This document shows positions 59,271 through 64,000 of a stretch of 64,000 nucleotides of DNA, piece by piece. The notes under the pieces were generated by a model, which did not search any database, was not told the origin of the DNA, and was given only the letters and a program-made list of their open reading frames with translations. Source of the DNA: Mesorhizobium sp. B1-1-8 (GTDB lineage: Bacteria > Pseudomonadota > Alphaproteobacteria > Rhizobiales > Rhizobiaceae); NCBI RefSeq assembly GCF_006442795.2, contig NZ_CP083956.1:3201501-3265500 (forward strand), given 5' to 3'. Position numbers and translations under genes: made by a program. Position 1 is the stretch's first letter. Each line of letters starts with the position of its first letter.

Positions 59271-60155
59271 TCAGGAAACGGCGGCTTCCGCTTCCGCCTG
59301 CGGCGCCCTGCGCTGCAGATTGAGCAGATTGCCCATCAGGATGAGCATGGCGCCGCCGGCGGTGAAGGCGTCGATCTGCTCGTGGTAGAGCAGCCAGCCG
59401 ATCAGCGCCGACAGCGGGACGCGCAAAAAATCCATCGGCGAGATGATGGTGGCGTCGGCATAGGCGAGTGCGCGGGCCATGCAGAAATGCGACGACATGC
59501 CGGAAAAGGCGATAAGCACGATCCACGGCCATAGGTCGAGCGGCGGATTGCGCCATTCGTAAAGTGCCGGGACGAGGCCGATCGCCGACTGGATAATCAG
59601 CATCCAGAAGATGATGCGCACGACGCTGTCGGTGCGCGTCAGCGACTTGATCAGAACAATCGATATGCCAAAGCAGACCGCCGCGCCGAGCACAAAAAGG
59701 TGACCCGGGTTGACCGAGCCGGCGCCGGGGCGGACGATGATCACCACGCCGATCAGCCCGAGCACGATTGCGGCGAGCTTTGGCCGGGAGAGCCTCTCGC
59801 CGAGAAAGCTGACCGCCAGAATGGCAGTCCAGATCGGCGTCGTGAATTCGACCGAGATCAGCTCCGCAAGCGGGATCAGTGTCAGCGCGTAGAGCCACGC
59901 CGCCTGGCCGGAATAATGGATGACATTGCGGGCGATATGGGCAAGCGGGCGTTTGGTGCGCATCGCCGCGAAGCCGCCGCTCATCATCACCAGCGGCAGC
60001 AGGATGAAGAAGCCGATCACCGAGCGCAGTTCCAGCACCTGGAAGACGTTGAGCTCGGTCGTGGTGGCGCGGCCGGCGACCGACATTGCCAGGAACGAGG
60101 CGATCGACAGCGCCATCCAGAACGCGGCTTTGGGGATCGAGGGTGAAGGCGCCAT
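59271..60155 (-). CDS. DMT-superfamily (EamA) transporter
   Basis: Inner-membrane protein of 294 residues with ten hydrophobic segments arranged as two EamA repeats of five helices. Start ATG at 60155 (MAPSPSIPKAAF) is preferred over an open extension to 60320. Family members export amino acids, nucleobases or sugars; the substrate cannot be read. It converges with dnaE, 1 base apart. Confidence 0.9.
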   Translation of the reverse strand: MAPSPSIPKAAFWMALSIASFLAMSVAGRATTTELNVFQVLELRSVIGFFILLPLVMMSGGFAAMRTKRPLAHIARNVIHYSGQAAWLYALTLIPLAELISVEFTTPIWTAILAVSFLGERLSRPKLAAIVLGLIGVVIIVRPGAGSVNPGHLFVLGAAVCFGISIVLIKSLTRTDSVVRIIFWMLIIQSAIGLVPALYEWRNPPLDLWPWIVLIAFSGMSSHFCMARALAYADATIISPMDFLRVPLSALIGWLLYHEQIDAFTAGGAMLILMGNLLNLQRRAPQAEAEAAVS

Positions 60156-60346
60156 GGGCGCTGTGTCGCAAGTCGGCTGCCTCGCCGCAATCGTTAGCGG
60201 AAGCATTCGACTGGGCCAGCGAACCCGTGTCAAAAAACAGTCATGCGGAAGGCGGAACCTGCCGACAGGGGCGCTCGTTGAGTCCACGCTTTCAGCCTTT
60301 CCCCCGCGGGGAAGCTGCAACCTCGCGATGGCGAGAGGGGATTTTC

Positions 60347-60850
60347 ATGAAATCAGCCGCAGCTTCGCTGGTCGCCGCCTTTCTGCTCAGCGCGACCGCG
60401 GCGCATGCCGACGAAGCAGGTTTCCTGCGCTCGCTGCAGGGAAAATTTGCCGGCAACGGAACGGTCAGAATCAGGACCAATTCTCCGGTGATGAACATCT
60501 CCTGCACGTTCACCTCGGACGCGACGACGGATTCGCTGTCGCTGGACGGCACCTGCCGCGCCATGCTGATCATGACACGCGAGATCCGCGCCGACCTGAA
60601 AACCGACGGGACGAGCTATACCGGCACCTACGTCGGCTCGCGAAGCGGCCCCGCGGGCCTCAGCGGTAGCCGCTACGGCAACGCCATCAATCTCGGCATT
60701 CACTGGGCGAAAATCGTCAACGGCGACCGCGACGCCGAGCTTACCGTCGAAAAGACCGGTCCGGATGAGATGCGAATGACGGTGACCGACATGGATCCGA
60801 AAACCGGCAAAATGGTTGTCACGAGTCAGATCGATCTTAAACGCAGCTGA
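60347..60850 (+). CDS. small exported protein of unknown function (167 aa)
   Basis: Signal peptide MKSAAASLVAAFLLSATAAHA, with likely cleavage after residue 21. The mature domain of about 145 residues is all-beta in look (alternating hydrophobic strands: GTVRIRTN, MNISCTFTSD, TSYTGTYVGSR, DAELTVEKTG) and has two Cys (ISCTF, GTCRA) that may pair. The pattern suggests a small beta-barrel or lipocalin-like fold. GAGAGGGG stands 6 bases ahead of ATG 60347. No family is recognised. Confidence 0.8.
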   Translation: MKSAAASLVAAFLLSATAAHADEAGFLRSLQGKFAGNGTVRIRTNSPVMNISCTFTSDATTDSLSLDGTCRAMLIMTREIRADLKTDGTSYTGTYVGSRSGPAGLSGSRYGNAINLGIHWAKIVNGDRDAELTVEKTGPDEMRMTVTDMDPKTGKMVVTSQIDLKRS

Positions 60851-60876
60851 TATATCAATGATATTTCAGGCTGGAG

Positions 60877-62193
60877 TCATTCCTCCTGCGGCTCTGGCGG
60901 ATTGGCGCTGCGGCCTTTGCCGAACGTATAGCCTGTCTCGACGGCCTTCCTGCCGAACTTGCCGCGCAGCGTGTCGATCGCGCCTTCGGCAAGCGCGCGC
61001 TTGCGCGACTGGACGTCGACCAGATCGGGCGGATCGGCCTTGCCGTCGTCGGAGAGATCGCTGACGCCGATGCCGAGCAGCCGGAACCTGGTGCCGTCAG
61101 TTTCGCGGCGCAACAGGTCGAGCCCGGTCTCGAAGATCCTGTCGGCAAGACGGGTGGGGTCGCCAAGCTGGCGATTGCGGGTGCGCAGCTTGAAATCCTG
61201 TGTCTTGAGCTTCAGCACGACAGTGCGTCCGGCGATGCCCGATTTCTTCAGCCGCGCCGAGACTTTTTCCGACAGGCCGCGCAGCACCGGTACCAGTTCC
61301 GCCAACGAGGCGATGTCGGTATCGAAAGTGGTCTCTGCCGACACGCTCTTCGCGTCGCCGCCCGGATCGACGCGGCGGTCGTCTTCACCGCGCGAGAGCC
61401 GGTAGAGCCGGTCGCCCATCACACCGTAGCGGCGCATCAGTTCGCCACGCTCCATGCGTTGCAGCTGGGCGATCAAGCGGATGCCGTCGCGCTCCAGCGT
61501 GGCGGCCAGAGCCCTGCCGACGCCCCAGATCAGCGTCACCGGTTGGGCTGCGAGGAAAGCCGGCGCTTCCGCCTCGCCGATCACCGACAGGCCGCGCGGC
61601 TTGCGGAAGTCCGACGCCACCTTGGCCAGGAACTTGCAGTAGGAGAGGCCGGCCGAAACGGTGATGCCGATTTCCCTTTCCACCGTCAGCGCGAAGCGCG
61701 CCAGCACCAGCGCCGGTGGCATGCCATGCAGGCGCTCGGTGCCCGCGAGGTCGAGAAACGCCTCGTCGATCGACAGCGGCTCGACCAGCGGCGTCAGCGC
61801 CTGCATCAGCGCGCGCACTTCGCGGCCGACGCGGACGTATTTTTCCATGTCGGGCGGGATGACCGCCGCTTCCGGGCAGAGCTCCAGCGCCTTGAACATC
61901 GGCATGGCCGAGCGCACGCCGTGGATGCGGGCGATGTAGCAAGCGGTGGAGACGACGCCGCGCCGGCCGCCACCGACGATCACCGGCCGGTCCTTCAGCG
62001 CCGGATTGTCGCGCTTTTCGATCGCCGCGTAGAAGGCATCGCAGTCGATATGGGCAAGATGCAGCCGGTAGAGTTCCGGGTGGCGGGCAAGCCGCGGGCT
62101 GCCGCAGCGCTCGCAGCGGCGCATCTCTGCGCGCTGGAAACCCAGGCAGTCGCGGCAAAAACCGTGTTCGGGATTGTTGACAGGAGCCGCCAT
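60877..62193 (-). CDS. dinB: Y-family DNA polymerase IV with N-terminal Zn-ribbon-like extension
   Basis: Translesion polymerase. The catalytic region starts [19 protein letters not shown], with SIDEAFLDL and the C-terminal little finger domain; length 438. Before it stands a short extension with CRDC (about 14-17) and CERC (about 27-30), a zinc-ribbon-like pair often seen in rhizobial DinB as far as I recall. I use the ATG at 62193, since the next ATG (62205) is inside a GTTC-N7-GTTC LexA-type operator. Induction in the SOS response is therefore likely. Confidence 0.94.
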   Translation of the reverse strand: MAAPVNNPEHGFCRDCLGFQRAEMRRCERCGSPRLARHPELYRLHLAHIDCDAFYAAIEKRDNPALKDRPVIVGGGRRGVVSTACYIARIHGVRSAMPMFKALELCPEAAVIPPDMEKYVRVGREVRALMQALTPLVEPLSIDEAFLDLAGTERLHGMPPALVLARFALTVEREIGITVSAGLSYCKFLAKVASDFRKPRGLSVIGEAEAPAFLAAQPVTLIWGVGRALAATLERDGIRLIAQLQRMERGELMRRYGVMGDRLYRLSRGEDDRRVDPGGDAKSVSAETTFDTDIASLAELVPVLRGLSEKVSARLKKSGIAGRTVVLKLKTQDFKLRTRNRQLGDPTRLADRIFETGLDLLRRETDGTRFRLLGIGVSDLSDDGKADPPDLVDVQSRKRALAEGAIDTLRGKFGRKAVETGYTFGKGRSANPPEPQEE

Positions 62194-62199
62194 CGCTGC

Positions 62200-62214
62200 G
62201 AACATAAAGAGAAC
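62200..62214. promoter_or_regulatory. LexA operator (SOS box) at dinB
   Basis: GAAC (62200-62203), seven bases ATAAAGA, GAAC (62211-62214) read on the minus strand as GTTC-TCTTTAT-GTTC, a perfect alphaproteobacterial LexA direct-repeat operator with the usual AT-rich spacer. It begins 7 bases upstream of the chosen dinB start and 57 bases before the divergent GNAT gene, so LexA bound here could repress both. Confidence 0.85.
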
Positions 62215-62270
62215 AAACGCAATGGTACGACAGTGCAGCCCAAGCAACAAGGCTAGCCTGGGGAGAAGTC

Positions 62271-62846
62271 ATGGGTACGACCATAGCGCCGCTGGCGCCG
62301 GAGCTTTGGGTGGATTTCGAAGATCTTTTCGGTAAGCAGGGCGCCTGCTACGGCTGCTGGTGCACGCATTTCCGGCTGACGCCGGCGGAGCGCCGGGCGA
62401 GCGACAGGGAGCGCAACAGGGATCACATCAAGGCGCGCATCGAAGCCGGCCCGCCGCCGGGGCTTCTGGCGTTCGAGGACGGCAAGGCGGTCGGCTGGAT
62501 GCAGATCGGTCCGCGCGCCGACGTGCCCGAGTGGAACAACCATGGCAGGGGCTCGGCACCGGTCGATCCGGCCGATGCCGGCGACCCGGGCGTCTGGGCG
62601 ATCTCGTGCTTCTTCATCCGCGTCAAGGCGCGTGGCAGGGGCATCACCCACCGCCTCGTCGAGGGCGGCATCGCCTTTGCCCGCGACAATGGTGCAAGGC
62701 TGCTCGAGGCATGCCCGATCGATCTGTCGCGCGATTCGCGCTCGATCGGCCTGTTCGTCGGATCGTCGCGGGTGTTCGAGAAAGCGGGCTTCGAAAGGCT
62801 TGTGGAACGCAAGCCCGGCCGCCCGCTGATGCGGCTGGTGCTTTAG
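62271..62846 (+). CDS. GNAT-family acetyltransferase with Cys-rich N-terminal motif
   Basis: A 191-residue acetyltransferase. The N-terminus has ACYGCWCTHF (Cys26, Cys29, Cys31), a cluster typical of one GNAT subgroup, and the acetyl-CoA loop appears as KARGRGITHRLVEG. SRVFEKAGFERLVER is the usual end of the fold. The substrate is unknown. It shares its short upstream region (77 bases) with dinB and its LexA box, so it may be DNA-damage-inducible or merely adjacent. Confidence 0.88.
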   Translation: MGTTIAPLAPELWVDFEDLFGKQGACYGCWCTHFRLTPAERRASDRERNRDHIKARIEAGPPPGLLAFEDGKAVGWMQIGPRADVPEWNNHGRGSAPVDPADAGDPGVWAISCFFIRVKARGRGITHRLVEGGIAFARDNGARLLEACPIDLSRDSRSIGLFVGSSRVFEKAGFERLVERKPGRPLMRLVL

Positions 62847-62972
62847 GCGCCGACGCGCCTAGTGCTTTAGCCGAATGAGTTTTTAGCCTACAGTCGGCGT
62901 CTTGCGGCTGTTACGCTTCTTGCCTACCAGAAGCATGAATATTTTCGTCTTCCGAAATCACGGAGAACCGAC

Positions 62973-64000
62973 GTGAAGCGTATTTTGCCATTTGCCTTTG
63001 CCCTTGCGCTCAGCGCGCCGGCTTTTGCCCAGACCGTCGACAATCAAGGCGCCAAAGAGCTGTCCGACAATCTGGCGCGCTATTTCGGAAAGCAGGCATT
63101 CGACAAAGGCGTGCTGAAGGTTTCGGTCGAGGGCGACGCCTACAAGATTGCCTTCGACGTCAAAGCGCTCGTCAATGCGCTGCCGGAACAGAAGCTCCTG
63201 AAATTCGACATGGCGCCATATGCGCTGATGGTAAAGCCGCGCAGCGACGGATCATGGGATGTCTCGTCAAATTTTTCGCAAGGCGGATCGTTCGAGTTCG
63301 ACGGGCCGAAAGGCCATCAGAGTATGGAGTTCACGGTCAAGGACGGCAAAGTAACTGGCGTCTACGATCCGGCCCTTGCGGCATTCACTAGCGGAACAAG
63401 CTCGTTGGCCGGGATGACCATGACGTCGCGGGAAGCCAAGCAGCAGGCTGATGTCTCAACGGGCGCCGGCACTGCCACCGTTACCGCGACCAAGTCCGCC
63501 AATGGCGGTGTCGACTTCACAGCCACGCAAAAAGTCTCGAGCTTCGTCGAAATGATCAAGGTCGATGATCCCGAAAAAGGATTGAACTTCCCGGTTACGC
63601 TGAAAACGCCGGAACTGTCGGTGGATGCGAACGGAAAGGGTGTGCGGACGAAGCCGCTGCTCGATCTGCTTGCCTTTGCCGTGGCCAATGAGGACGAAGC
63701 CAAGCTCAAGGCTAACCAGGCCGAGCTCAAATCGTTGATGCTGGCCGCACTGCCCATCTGGGAAAGGGTCGATGGCAATTACGGTTTCAAGGATTTCGAG
63801 GTGGACAGCCCTGTCGGCAAATTCGGAGCGACGCAGTTCAGCACCGCATTCGGCATGGACGGCGTCTCCCAGAACGGCAAGGTTGATTATGCGATCAAGG
63901 CTACTGGCCTGACAATCCCGCGGCAGACCCTGCCTGAATGGACGTTGCCGCTGTTGCCCACAGACATCGATCTGAACTTCGGCGGCGCCAATATCGATCT
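62973..64000 (+). CDS. exported protein, 3' end beyond the window
   Basis: A GTG at 62973, with GGAGA 6 bases upstream, opens a frame that stays open to the window edge (342 codons so far). It begins with a Sec signal peptide ending in APAFAQ. The mature part is beta-rich with repeated hydrophobic/charged alternation and a Thr/Ala-rich segment, without Cys. It resembles an uncharacterised periplasmic protein family; I do not recognise the domain. Because the end is cut, the full length is unknown. Confidence 0.8.
   Translation, partial: MKRILPFAFALALSAPAFAQTVDNQGAKELSDNLARYFGKQAFDKGVLKVSVEGDAYKIAFDVKALVNALPEQKLLKFDMAPYALMVKPRSDGSWDVSSNFSQGGSFEFDGPKGHQSMEFTVKDGKVTGVYDPALAAFTSGTSSLAGMTMTSREAKQQADVSTGAGTATVTATKSANGGVDFTATQKVSSFVEMIKVDDPEKGLNFPVTLKTPELSVDANGKGVRTKPLLDLLAFAVANEDEAKLKANQAELKSLMLAALPIWERVDGNYGFKDFEVDSPVGKFGATQFSTAFGMDGVSQNGKVDYAIKATGLTIPRQTLPEWTLPLLPTDIDLNFGGANID

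Overview
The window looks like chromosomal DNA of a high-GC alphaproteobacterium of the order Rhizobiales, most likely close to Mesorhizobium. The grounds are the codon and base composition, a class I PHB synthase, a Cpa/Tad pilus locus in the rhizobial order with a very short CpaD-like lipoprotein, glutathione-dependent formaldehyde genes, GTTC-N7-GTTC LexA-type operators and dispersed palindromes of a style I recall from rhizobial intergenic DNA. The species call rests on recall and pattern reading, since no database search was possible.

Layout. Positions 1-2480 are sparse and locally AT-richer: three small hypothetical genes and a P-loop kinase-like gene whose reading frame runs into a tRNA-Glu(UUC) gene on the opposite strand. 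This may be the edge of a genomic island. From 2.8 to 24 kb lie a peptidase-like lipoprotein, phaC, an aminotransferase-hom-glpX-recJ series, a folE-hisI-patatin series, an IscU/NifU-like scaffold, yidD, a class D beta-lactamase, a methyltransferase, thrS with a clear terminator, an acyltransferase, a three-repeat exported protein, a nitroreductase/flavin reductase pair and an ICMT-type membrane protein. From 24 to 33 kb there is a MaoC/CitE-like pair, a DUF2336 protein, an adenylate cyclase with TPRs, a FUSC transporter and parE.

From 33.1 to 41.1 kb is a Cpa/Tad pilus assembly cluster (cpaB, cpaC, small lipoprotein, cpaE, cpaF, tadB, tadC, tadD), without pilin, prepilin peptidase or pseudopilin genes in the window. 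A membrane GGDEF protein follows. From 42.7 to 47.3 kb is the gcvTHP glycine-cleavage operon behind a tandem glycine riboswitch. From 47.4 to 53.4 kb come a cytochrome b/Mo-oxidoreductase/GNAT operon, a three-gene set (CBS-like membrane protein, YaiI, DUF1345), and the formaldehyde pair adhC-gfa. From 53.6 to 64 kb are pccA, dnaE, a DMT transporter, a small exported protein, SOS-type dinB divergent from a GNAT gene, and an exported protein cut by the right edge.

Most of the window is housekeeping. I saw no CRISPR array, transposase, integrase, toxin-antitoxin pair or obvious defence system. The least explained pieces are the kinase/tRNA boundary, the tandem-repeat exported protein, the IscU-like protein lacking its third cysteine, the atypical class D beta-lactamase and the paired LexA-type operators.
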